NCBI GenBank assembly: GCA_016788885.1
Contig: JAEURX010000026.1
Coordinates: 1-57,177 of the forward strand
Length of the DNA: 57,177 bases
Direction: 5' to 3'
Origin: Nitrospira sp.
GTDB taxonomy: Bacteria > Nitrospirota > Nitrospiria > Nitrospirales > Nitrospiraceae
In this document: positions 9,661 to 16,634 of the stretch, one piece after another
Layout: the number at the start of each line of letters is the position of its first letter
Position numbering within the stretch: position 1 is the first letter of the stretch
Translations under genes and position numbers: made by a program
Notes under the pieces: model-generated
The model's input: only the letters and a program-made list of their open reading frames with translations
Database searches by the model: none
Told to the model about the DNA's origin: nothing

Positions 9661-11379
9661 ATGCCCACTATTTCCCTACAGCGAGACGATCTGGAAGCCC
9701 TGATCGCAGGGCCGGATGAAACCCCATCGCGTATTCCGCTCGATCAGCTTGAGCAGTGGCTGATGTTAGTGAAGGGCGAGTTGAAGGGGCACAACAGTGA
9801 AACGGGTGAGCTGCGGATCGAACTGCAGGACAGCAACCGGCCGGATTTGTGGTGCTGCGAAGGGATCGCCCGGCAAATCCGTATCAAGCAACGGGGCGCG
9901 TCCATTTCTTATCCCTTCTTCAAAAAACAACAACGCGTGGCGAGGAAAGTGCTCGTCGCGCCAGGGTTGGATCGGATTCGCCCCTACGTGGCGGCATGCA
10001 CGGCAGTTGGGTATCGCGTGACGGCTTCCGGGCTCACACAGTTAATCCAGACCCAGGAAAAGCTGGCGGATATCTTTGGGCGTAAACGGCGGACGGTCTC
10101 CATTGGTTTGTATCGGCTGGCGCCCATCGTGTTTCCCGTGTCCTATGATTTGGTGAAGCCGGACGAAGTGCGGTTTACGCCATTGGGTATGGAAACGGTG
10201 ATGACCCTGCGCGAAATCCTCATGGTGCATCCCAAGGGCGTGGAGTATGGCGGCATTCTCGGTGGTCACGACCAGCTTCCTGTGTTGCGTGATGCGAAGG
10301 GGCAGGTGCTCTCCTTCCCACCGATCATTAACAGCCGGGAAATCGGAGAGGTTCAGATCGGTGACGACCAGTTGTTTGTCGAAGTGACCGGTACCGATTT
10401 GCCCATGGTAGCGCTGACCCTGAATATTTTTGCCGCCAACCTTGCCGATCGAGGGGCGGTGATTGCCCCGGTTGAAATTCAGTCCCCGGTAAAAACTGCA
10501 TTCGGGCGTCGTTGGAGCACCCCGATTGATTTCGGCGCGCCGCGGACGATTCCGCTGAAGGCCATCGAAACCGCTCTGGGTGAGCCGCTGGGCGGTCGAG
10601 AAGTCACGACGGCGTTGAAATCGTATGGATACACGGTAAAAGCCGCCGGCCAGAAGGTGGCCGTGCAGTTGCCTCCGTACCGTAACGATTTGTTGCACAC
10701 GGTGGACGTTGTGGAAGATGTGGCGATCAGCCAGGGCTATGCCAGGTTCGCGCCGGTGATGCCGTCGCAGTTCACCGTCGGCGGACTCTCACGTCTCGAG
10801 CAAATGGCTGACCGGGTCCGGCATCTCATGGTGGGCATGGAGTTTCAGGAGATCATCTCCAACATCATGGGATCGCACCAGGATTTTTGCACGCGCATGC
10901 GATTGGACGGCACCGAGTGGGCGCAGGTGGTGGAGGTGGACAACGTCATGTCCCTCAGCTATTCCTGCTTGCGTCAGTGGATCACGCCGTCATTGTTGCA
11001 GGTGGAGACGAATTCGAGCCGCGCGTTTTATCCGCATCGCATGTTTGAAGTAGGAGAAGTGGCGGTTCCGGATGCGAGCGCCGATATCGGATCCCGCACG
11101 GTGACGAAGCTGGGCGCCGTGATCGCGCATGCCGGCGCCCACTTTTCGGAAATTCACTCCTGCCTGGATCTGTTGCTGTACTATCTGGACCAACCCTTTG
11201 CCTTGGAGCCGGTGCCTCACCCTTCGTTCCTCGATGGACGAGCAGGAGCCATCGTCGCGGGTGGACGCGTCATCGGGCTGCTCGGGGAGTTGCACCCGGA
11301 GGTGCTGGAGCAGTGGCAGATCGGTGTGCCGGCAGTGGCGCTGGAGTTGGAGATCGATCGGCTGCTTGAGGAAGGATGA
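9661..11379 (+). CDS. pheT: Phenylalanyl-tRNA synthetase beta subunit, archaeal/eukaryotic type
   Basis: This beta subunit has 572 residues, against about 800 for bacterial PheT. It lacks the N-terminal EMAP-like tRNA-binding domain and the C-terminal anticodon-binding (FDX-ACB) domain of the bacterial form. The remaining parts are recognisable: a B3/4 editing region (about 90-270), a B5 domain (about 300-375, ending in VQLPPYRNDLLHTVDVVEDV) and a degenerate synthetase-like fold. It follows pheS closely and certainly shares its transcript. A dyad overlapping the stop separates it from convergent rplT. Confidence 0.93.
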   Translation: MPTISLQRDDLEALIAGPDETPSRIPLDQLEQWLMLVKGELKGHNSETGELRIELQDSNRPDLWCCEGIARQIRIKQRGASISYPFFKKQQRVARKVLVAPGLDRIRPYVAACTAVGYRVTASGLTQLIQTQEKLADIFGRKRRTVSIGLYRLAPIVFPVSYDLVKPDEVRFTPLGMETVMTLREILMVHPKGVEYGGILGGHDQLPVLRDAKGQVLSFPPIINSREIGEVQIGDDQLFVEVTGTDLPMVALTLNIFAANLADRGAVIAPVEIQSPVKTAFGRRWSTPIDFGAPRTIPLKAIETALGEPLGGREVTTALKSYGYTVKAAGQKVAVQLPPYRNDLLHTVDVVEDVAISQGYARFAPVMPSQFTVGGLSRLEQMADRVRHLMVGMEFQEIISNIMGSHQDFCTRMRLDGTEWAQVVEVDNVMSLSYSCLRQWITPSLLQVETNSSRAFYPHRMFEVGEVAVPDASADIGSRTVTKLGAVIAHAGAHFSEIHSCLDLLLYYLDQPFALEPVPHPSFLDGRAGAIVAGGRVIGLLGELHPEVLEQWQIGVPAVALELEIDRLLEEG

Positions 11380-11412
11380 CGGGAAAGCCGCTGGAGCAAG
11401 ACTTTCCCGTCA
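11377..11412. terminator. Hairpin between convergent pheT and rplT
   Basis: TGACGGGAAAG (11377-11387) pairs perfectly with CTTTCCCGTCA (11402-11412) across a 14-base loop. It overlaps the pheT stop and lies 20 bases before the rplT stop on the other strand. No long T-run follows on either strand, so it may act as a weak bidirectional terminator. Confidence 0.5.
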
Positions 11413-11432
11413 CAGATGCTGATACGTTTCGC

Positions 11433-11801
11433 TTAGCTCGCGGCGGTCGCGAGCTGCTGCTTGGCCACCCCGACGAGTTTCTCAAATCCCGCCATATCCC
11501 GGATCGCCATATCGGAGAGCACTTTCCGATCCAGGAGAATATTCGCCTTCTTCAGGGCATTCATGAAACGGCCGTACGCGATGCCATGCATACGGGTCGC
11601 GGCGCTGATGCGCGCGATCCACAGTTGGCGGAAGTCGCGTTTCCGCTGCTTCCGTCCTGAGTAGGCGTATGCCTGGCCCTTATCGACGGACTCCGTTGCG
11701 CTTCGGAACAAGCGGCTCTTCGCACCATACTGACCTTTCGCCAGTTTCAGGCGCTTCTTTCGCCGCTGTCTGGTTTTCGGACCACCTTTTGTACGAGGCA
11801 T
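11433..11801 (-). CDS. rplT: 50S ribosomal protein L20
   Basis: L20 binds 23S rRNA early in large-subunit assembly and in many bacteria represses its own operon. The 122-residue product starts MPRTKGGPKTRQRRKKRLKLA and has the typical LWIARISAATRMHGIAYGRF segment. It is the last gene of the minus-strand thrS-infC-rpmI-rplT operon. In many bacteria pheST follows rplT on the same strand. Here an archaeal-type pheST faces it instead. Confidence 0.97.
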   Translation of the reverse strand: MPRTKGGPKTRQRRKKRLKLAKGQYGAKSRLFRSATESVDKGQAYAYSGRKQRKRDFRQLWIARISAATRMHGIAYGRFMNALKKANILLDRKVLSDMAIRDMAGFEKLVGVAKQQLATAAS

Positions 11802-11844
11802 GGGGAACGACTCCTTTCAGATCCTGTTCACGGCACTATCGTGA

Positions 11845-12042
11845 TTACTGTGGGAGCAATCGGTTCAGCGCGGGAGTTGAAGTGGAAGCAACTTCCACGG
11901 CTCCCTTCAGCCGCCGTTTGCGATCGCGCGCCTTCCCGGTCAACAAATGCCGTCCTCCGGCCTTGCGGCGAACTAGCTTGCCCGTTCCCGTGCGTTTAAA
12001 GCGCTTTTTGGCGCCGCTGTGCGTTTTCGTTTTCAACTTCAT
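11845..12042 (-). CDS. rpmI: 50S ribosomal protein L35
   Basis: This basic protein of 65 residues begins MKLKTKTHSGAKKRFKRTGTGK and has the conserved RRKAGGRHLLTGK segment of L35, a late-assembling large-subunit protein. It lies between infC and rplT, the standard order. Its ATG follows a GGAAAGAGA stretch. Confidence 0.97.
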   Translation of the reverse strand: MKLKTKTHSGAKKRFKRTGTGKLVRRKAGGRHLLTGKARDRKRRLKGAVEVASTSTPALNRLLPQ

Positions 12043-12075
12043 GGTCTCTTTCCTTCCTTGTGTGCGTCGGGCACA

Positions 12076-12582
12076 CTACTTGGGAGCCAGGATCATGATC
12101 AGGCTCCGCCCTTCCATCCTCGGCGCGAACTCGACAGTTCCCACCTCCGTACATTGTTGAATTACGCTGGTCATCATGGTGCGGCCCATTTCCTGATTGG
12201 CCATTTCACGACCACGATACGTCAGCGTCACCTTGGTCTTGTTGCCGTCAGTCAAGAACTCCTTGATCTGGCGGATCTTGATCTCAAGATCGTGCTTGTC
12301 CGTACGGGGACGTAGCTTGATCTCCTTCACCTGCGTGGACTTCTGGTGTCGACGGCTCTGGTGATCCTTTTTGCTGAGCTCAAACTTGTACTTCCCATAG
12401 TCCATGATGCGGCAAACCGGCGGCTGGGAAGTCGGGGCCACCTCGACGAGGTCGTACCCACCTTCCTGTGCCTTATTGTATGCCTCTACGGTCGGCAGGA
12501 TGCCCAATTGCTCGCCGTCAGGACCGATGACTCGAACTTCCCGAATCCTGATTTCCCGGTTTACGCGTAATTTAGGGACGAT
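12076..12582 (-). CDS. infC: Translation initiation factor IF-3, with an ATC start codon
   Basis: IF-3 binds the 30S subunit, prevents early 50S joining and checks the start codon. The family N-terminus (LRVNREIRIREVRVIGPDGEQLGI) lies upstream of the first conventional start (TTG at 12507). It can be reached only from an ATC at 12582-12580, because an in-frame TGA, the thrS stop, is just two codons above. A GAGGTG box lies about 4 bases ahead. infC classically uses rare AUU/AUC/AUA starts so that IF-3 limits its own synthesis. The product is 168 residues, with VCRIMDYGKYKFE and the C-terminal domain intact. Confidence 0.93.
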   Translation of the reverse strand: MVPKLRVNREIRIREVRVIGPDGEQLGILPTVEAYNKAQEGGYDLVEVAPTSQPPVCRIMDYGKYKFELSKKDHQSRRHQKSTQVKEIKLRPRTDKHDLEIKIRQIKEFLTDGNKTKVTLTYRGREMANQEMGRTMMTSVIQQCTEVGTVEFAPRMEGRSLIMILAPK

Positions 12583-12585
12583 AGG

Positions 12586-14541
12586 TCACCTCGTTTGTGA
12601 GTGGGTTGCTGTGCCGCGTAATGTGTGATTTGTGTCCGTGCGAATGAGCTCCAAGAACTGTTCGATCGGCATGCTCCCATGGTTGGTGCCGCTGCGTCCG
12701 CGGACCGCAACCATGCCGCTTTGCACTTCCTTGTCGCCCACCACAAGCATGTACGGAATTTTGAGCTTCTCCGCTTCGCGGATCTTAAAACCGATTTTCT
12801 CGTTCCGGAGATCGGCCTCGACTCTGAACCCATGGCTCTTGAGGGTTGAGACGATCTTGGCGGCGAACTCCTGCTGGTTATCGGTGATGGTAAGCACCGC
12901 AGCCTGCACGGGAGCCAGCCACGTGGGAAACGCGCCGGCAAAGTGCTCGATCAGGATTCCGAAGAAGCGTTCGATGGAACCCATGAGCGCCCGGTGAATC
13001 ATGATCGGTTGATGGTGCTTGCCGTCCTCGCCGGTATAGGCGAGTTTAAACCGTTCCGGATTGTTGAAGTCGACCTGCACGGTGGAACATTGCCAGGACC
13101 GGCCGAGCACATCCTTGATCTTGATGTCGATCTTAGGGCCGTAGAAGACGCCTTCGCCGGGATCCACCTGATAGGCCACGTTGCGGCTCTTGAGTGCTGC
13201 CTCCAGGGCATTGGTGGCGACGGCCCAGTTTTCATCGGAGCCGACGGATTTCTCGGGACGCGTGGAGAGATAAATCTCGAATTCGTGAAAACCGAAGGTT
13301 CCGAGGACGAAAAACGTGAAGTCGAGCACACGACTGACTTCGGCTTCGATCTGATCGGGTCGGCAGAATAAATGTGCGTCATCCTGAGTAAAGCCACGGA
13401 CGCGCAGCAGACCGTGCAGCACGCCGGTTCGTTCATAACGATAGACGGTGCCCAATTCTCCATAGCGGATCGGCAAGTCTCGGTAGCTCCGCAAGTGAGA
13501 CTTGTAGATCATGATGTGGAAAGGGCAGTTCATCGGCTTGAGCTGGTACTCGCTGCCCTCCAGCTTCATGGAGGCGAACATGTTTTCGCGGTAGTAATCC
13601 ACGTGGCCGCTGGTCTTCCACAGATCCAGCCTGGCGACGTGAGGCGAATAGACCAAGTCGTAGCCGTCTTTGATGTGCTGTTCACGCCAGAAATTCTCGA
13701 TGAGCAGGCGGATCAGCGAGCCCTTGGGGTGCCAGAGCACTAAGCCGGGACCGATTTCGTCTTGAATCGTGATCAGATCAAGTTCTTTCCCGAGCTTTCG
13801 ATGGTCGCGACGTTTGATTTCCTCAAGTTTCGCGAGATGCGCATCGAGTTCCTTCTTGGTCGGGAAGGAGGTCCCATAGATTCGCTGCAACATCGGGTTG
13901 CGTTCGTCTCCGCGCCAGTAGGCCCCTCCGGTGGAGAGCAGTTTGAAGGCCCCGACATGACCGGTGGTCGGAAGGTGCGGTCCGCGGCAGAGGTCGACGA
14001 ACTCACCCTGCTGATAGAGGGAGATGGGAGAGGCGCTGTCGAAGCTGTTGATCAATTCGACTTTATAGCCTTCTCCGCGGTCTTGAAAAAACTTGACCGC
14101 CTCTTCTTTGGACAGTTCGCTTCGGCTGACAGTCAGGCCCCGTTTGGTGATCTCAATGGCGCGCGCTTCGATCTTTTCCAGATCTTCCGGCGTGAATGGG
14201 CGGTCGAAGGCGAAATCATAGTAGAACCCGTCTTCGAGCGCCGGGCCGATGGTGAGCTGGGCCGACGGAAACACTTCCTTCACGGCTTGCGCCATGATGT
14301 GAGTGCTGCTGTGACGATAGACTTCGCGTCCTTCGGCTGACTCGAAGGTCAGGGGTTCAACGGTCGCGTCCTGCTCCAATGGATAAAATAAATCCACCGG
14401 CATTCCGTTGACCTTGGCTGCCAAGATCTTCTGGTCGAGGCGCTTGCCCTCCGGAGTCAGTGCCTCACGAACAGGGCATCCTGCTGGTACTTGTTTTCGA
14501 GTTCCGTCAGGAAGGGTAATCTGAATGAACTGTGAGGCCAC
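12586..14541 (-). CDS. thrS: Threonyl-tRNA synthetase
   Basis: ThrS charges tRNA-Thr. An N-terminal TGS domain is followed by the editing domain with HSSTHIMAQAV (zinc-site-like HxxxH) and the class II core: GPGLVLWHPKGSLIR (motif 1 region), RYERTGVLHGLLRVRGFTQD (motif 2) and HRALMGSIERFFGIL (motif 3). An anticodon-binding domain ends the protein. The open frame extends to 14607, but the TGS domain begins at VASQFIQITLPDG, so I choose the GTG at 14541 (651 residues, close to the usual ~640). Its stop is followed after three bases by the infC ATC start, so the two are tightly coupled. Confidence 0.95.
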   Translation of the reverse strand: MASQFIQITLPDGTRKQVPAGCPVREALTPEGKRLDQKILAAKVNGMPVDLFYPLEQDATVEPLTFESAEGREVYRHSSTHIMAQAVKEVFPSAQLTIGPALEDGFYYDFAFDRPFTPEDLEKIEARAIEITKRGLTVSRSELSKEEAVKFFQDRGEGYKVELINSFDSASPISLYQQGEFVDLCRGPHLPTTGHVGAFKLLSTGGAYWRGDERNPMLQRIYGTSFPTKKELDAHLAKLEEIKRRDHRKLGKELDLITIQDEIGPGLVLWHPKGSLIRLLIENFWREQHIKDGYDLVYSPHVARLDLWKTSGHVDYYRENMFASMKLEGSEYQLKPMNCPFHIMIYKSHLRSYRDLPIRYGELGTVYRYERTGVLHGLLRVRGFTQDDAHLFCRPDQIEAEVSRVLDFTFFVLGTFGFHEFEIYLSTRPEKSVGSDENWAVATNALEAALKSRNVAYQVDPGEGVFYGPKIDIKIKDVLGRSWQCSTVQVDFNNPERFKLAYTGEDGKHHQPIMIHRALMGSIERFFGILIEHFAGAFPTWLAPVQAAVLTITDNQQEFAAKIVSTLKSHGFRVEADLRNEKIGFKIREAEKLKIPYMLVVGDKEVQSGMVAVRGRSGTNHGSMPIEQFLELIRTDTNHTLRGTATHSQTR

Positions 14542-14630
14542 TCCGGTCAATCCTGCCAAAAAAATACAGCATCGTGCCGACCGCCCTGCTCCAGGCAGTC
14601 GGATCACACACGCGTTGCATCAACGATAAA

Positions 14631-14705
14631 TGGTAGGCGCGGACGGTCTTGAACCGTCGACCTCTACCGTGTCAAGGTAGCGCTCTCCCCCTGAGCTACG
14701 CGCCT
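14631..14705 (-). tRNA. tRNA-Val (GAC)
   Basis: A 75-base cloverleaf with encoded CCA. The acceptor pairs AGGCGCG with CGCGCCT, and the anticodon stem CTACC/GGTAG closes the loop TTGACAC, giving anticodon GAC. It is oriented like thrS and lies about 90 bases upstream of its start. Confidence 0.95.
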
Positions 14706-14717
14706 ATCGATCGGCGA

Positions 14718-14746
14718 TGCTAATACAGCCTTGCCAAAGGTGTCAA
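14718..14746 (-). promoter_or_regulatory. Promoter of tRNA-Val, possibly also of the thrS operon
   Basis: A perfect TTGACA (14746-14741) is followed after 17 bases by TTAGCA (14723-14718). TATTAG lies at a 15-base spacing as an alternative. This places initiation a few bases before the tRNA 5' end at 14705. Confidence 0.5.
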
Positions 14747-14841
14747 GGAAACGCCTGAGTAAAACCGGCTTTTCTCCGTGGTCTGGTCGCAGGACCGCCG
14801 TGTTTCCCGTGCGCCTCTTTCTCTCAACCGTCGGCGGCGGG

Positions 14842-15114
14842 TTACTTGACTGCAGCCTTGAGTTCCTTGCCTGCTGAAAATTTCGGAATGCGGGCTGCGG
14901 GGATTTTGAGGGCTTCGCCGGTCCGCGGATTGCGGCCCATCCTGGCCTTCCGCTTCGAAATGGTAAAGGTGCCGAAATTGACCAACGTCACGCGCTTTCC
15001 CTTCTTGAGTGACGTGGTGACGGCTCCGGTGAAGGCTTCAAGTGCGACGGTCGCGGCGACCTTGGTGATTCCTGCGCTGCTGGCCATTTTCGCGATCAAC
15101 TCTTCCTTGGTCAT
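14842..15114 (-). CDS. hup: HU-family DNA-binding protein
   Basis: The 90-residue product matches HU across its length: MTKEELIAKMA at the start, the beta-arm segment RVTLVNFGTFTISKRKARMGRNPRTGE and the closing FSAGKELKAAVK. HU dimers bend and compact DNA. The frame stays open far upstream (to 15447), but the ATG at 15114 has a GGAGG box 7 bases away and gives the exact family length. The Fis-type regulator gene lies 89 bases upstream on the same strand. Confidence 0.95.
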   Translation of the reverse strand: MTKEELIAKMASSAGITKVAATVALEAFTGAVTTSLKKGKRVTLVNFGTFTISKRKARMGRNPRTGEALKIPAARIPKFSAGKELKAAVK

Positions 15115-15203
15115 TGCATGCCTCCGTGAGTGGTTGGCGACCTGTGGACGTGATGAACGGACTGACGGGTCTGAGTTCCGAGTGAGGTGCTGACGGTACG
15201 AAC

Positions 15204-15788
15204 CTAATTCGCCCTGGCTCGCTTGACCGGGATATCCAGATCGAGAATTTTCTTTCTCAACGTGTTGCGGTTTAGCCCGAGCAGCTCGGCGGCTTGAATT
15301 TGGTTGCCCTTGGTCTCTCGTAGGGTCAGGAGTATCAGTGGGCGCTCGACCGCGGCGATGAGCATCGGATGAAGATTTTTCCCTGAGCCGTTCCGCATGC
15401 CTTTGACGAAATCTCCCACCTTGTGCTCCAGATAGGTGTCCAAGCATAAGGGCTGGCTCTTGCCATTGGGCAAGGAGGCTTCTGCCTTTGCTGGTTTTCC
15501 TACCTGCAGGGAGTTCGCGGCGCGCTTCAGTACGGTTCGAGATCCGACGATCAGCAGTGTGTGTGCCGGATCGATCCCAGCCAGAAGTTTGGACATGTCC
15601 GGAGAGGTGGTCGTCTTGGATTCCACGATCACGGCGTCGTATCCACGTTTGGCGAAGTCTTTCGGCAGCGCAAATCCTTCTCGGCCGATTGTGATGGATT
15701 GATCGCCGAACAGATCGTTGTAGTGTGCCTGGACCTCGCTGTCCGAGCTGAACAGCAGAATGTTGAATGATGATGAACGCAGCGTCAT
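15204..15788 (-). CDS. Fis-type regulator with an N-terminal receiver-like domain
   Basis: The last ~45 residues are a Fis/NtrC C-terminal helix-turn-helix: ERPLILLTLRETKGNQIQAA, then ELLGLNRNTLRKKI. The first ~120 residues (ILLFSSDSEVQAHYNDLFG, YDAVIVESKTT, TLLIVGSR) read like a response-regulator receiver, but I see no clear phospho-acceptor Asp pocket. No AAA+ sigma-54 activator domain separates the two parts. I start at the ATG at 15788 because a near-consensus promoter overlaps the longer TTG-started frame. The product is 194 residues. Targets are unknown. Proximity to HU suggests nucleoid-level or global control. Confidence 0.75.
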   Translation of the reverse strand: MTLRSSSFNILLFSSDSEVQAHYNDLFGDQSITIGREGFALPKDFAKRGYDAVIVESKTTTSPDMSKLLAGIDPAHTLLIVGSRTVLKRAANSLQVGKPAKAEASLPNGKSQPLCLDTYLEHKVGDFVKGMRNGSGKNLHPMLIAAVERPLILLTLRETKGNQIQAAELLGLNRNTLRKKILDLDIPVKRARAN

Positions 15789-15816
15789 GAACGGTACCGA
15801 GGAAGAAGAGGGCGGG

Positions 15817-15845
15817 ATTATTGCGCAGGCCCTACATGATGTCAA
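15817..15845 (-). promoter_or_regulatory. Promoter of the Fis-type regulator gene
   Basis: TTGACA (15845-15840) and AATAAT (15822-15817) are separated by 17 bases: a consensus -35 and a one-mismatch -10. Transcription would start near 15810, which excludes translation from the TTG at 15845 and supports the ATG at 15788. Confidence 0.7.
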
Positions 15846-16069
15846 TCACGAAAAATACGTTGAAAACGTGTAAGGACAGGCCATACGGGCGATGTCCGAT
15901 CATGTTGTATGACCGTGTAAGTGTGCCTTGCTCCGGGGCTTCCTTCGGATCGTGGTAGGTCCGCCGAAGAAGGTTAGGTGTCTGCTGACGCGAAAGGGAA
16001 ATGTGCCGTAATCGAGGAGTGAGTTGTGCAAACGGTTTGAGGATGAGCTGTGAAGTGGGCGCGCTGCGC

Positions 16070-16099
16070 TTGACAGCGCGGGCGCGTGGCAGGTATAGA
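16070..16099 (+). promoter_or_regulatory. Promoter of the Rrf2 regulator and sulfur operon
   Basis: TTGACA (16070-16075) and TATAGA (16094-16099) are 18 bases apart, about 30 bases before the ATG at 16131. Both hexamers are near consensus. Confidence 0.6.
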
Positions 16100-16130
16100 G
16101 ATGCATGAATCCCCATCGGAATAGTCGCAA

Positions 16131-16583
16131 ATGAAAGTGAGCCTTCGAGCCACCTACGGGATCATTGCTGCCGTAGACCTTGCGCTCCACGATGCCGAGC
16201 AGCCGGTGTGTGCGAAGTCCATTGCCAAGCGCCAGGCAATTCCGGCTCGGTTCCTCGAGCAGGTGTTGCATGCGATGAAGAAAGCCGGGGTGGTGACGAG
16301 CCAACGCGGGGCTCAGGGGGGCTACGTGTTAAGCCGGAAGCCGTCCGAGTTGTCCGTTGCGGACATTCTTGATGCACTGGAAGGTCCGCTGTTGTCGGGA
16401 AATGGGGATGCGGGGTCCAAAAGCGCCCCCTCTCGAGCCGCGAAGCAAGAGGCCCTGCTGGCGCACATTTGGGATCGCGTGAAACGAGCGGAACTGAGTG
16501 TGTTATCGGAAGTGACCGTCGAAGAATTGGCCAAGCGGCAACGCGCCCTCGAGGCCCAGCATACACTGATGTATCACATTTGA
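16131..16583 (+). CDS. Rrf2-family transcriptional regulator, probably of sulfur assimilation
   Basis: The 150-residue product has the Rrf2 winged helix: MKVSLRATYGIIAAVDLAL at the start, PARFLEQVLHAMKKAGVVTS (recognition helix region) and RGAQGGYVLSRKP (wing). The three-cysteine cluster site of IscR/NsrR is missing; the only Cys is near residue 27. It is therefore more like the cluster-free CymR, which controls cysteine metabolism. It precedes the sulfate-assimilation genes on the same strand, and a perfect dyad lies between it and the sulfite reductase gene. A role as their repressor or sensor is inferred from position. Confidence 0.82.
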   Translation: MKVSLRATYGIIAAVDLALHDAEQPVCAKSIAKRQAIPARFLEQVLHAMKKAGVVTSQRGAQGGYVLSRKPSELSVADILDALEGPLLSGNGDAGSKSAPSRAAKQEALLAHIWDRVKRAELSVLSEVTVEELAKRQRALEAQHTLMYHI

Positions 16584-16593
16584 ATCATGCCCA

Positions 16594-16613
16594 GTCATGT
16601 GGAGTGACATGAC
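16594..16613. promoter_or_regulatory. Perfect 7-bp inverted repeat, candidate Rrf2 operator
   Basis: GTCATGT at 16594-16600 and ACATGAC at 16607-16613 are exact inverted repeats with a 6-base centre. The dyad lies after the Rrf2 stop and 21 bases before the sulfite reductase ATG. The size and symmetry suit an Rrf2 dimer site. It has no T-run, so it is not an obvious terminator. Confidence 0.5.
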
Positions 16614-16634
16614 AATCCAACAGACGAGGTCGTT

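Larger units (their letters stand above)
15789..16130. other. Intergenic region between divergent regulators
   Basis: There is no gene in these 342 bases. Promoters for the Fis-type gene (minus) and the Rrf2 gene (plus) lie at its two ends. I see nothing assignable between them. Confidence 0.6.

Noticed and set aside
15789-15845. TTG start at 15845 for the Fis-type regulator
   Set aside because: The TTG is part of a TTGACA -35 box with a -10 17 bases on. Transcription would begin after it.
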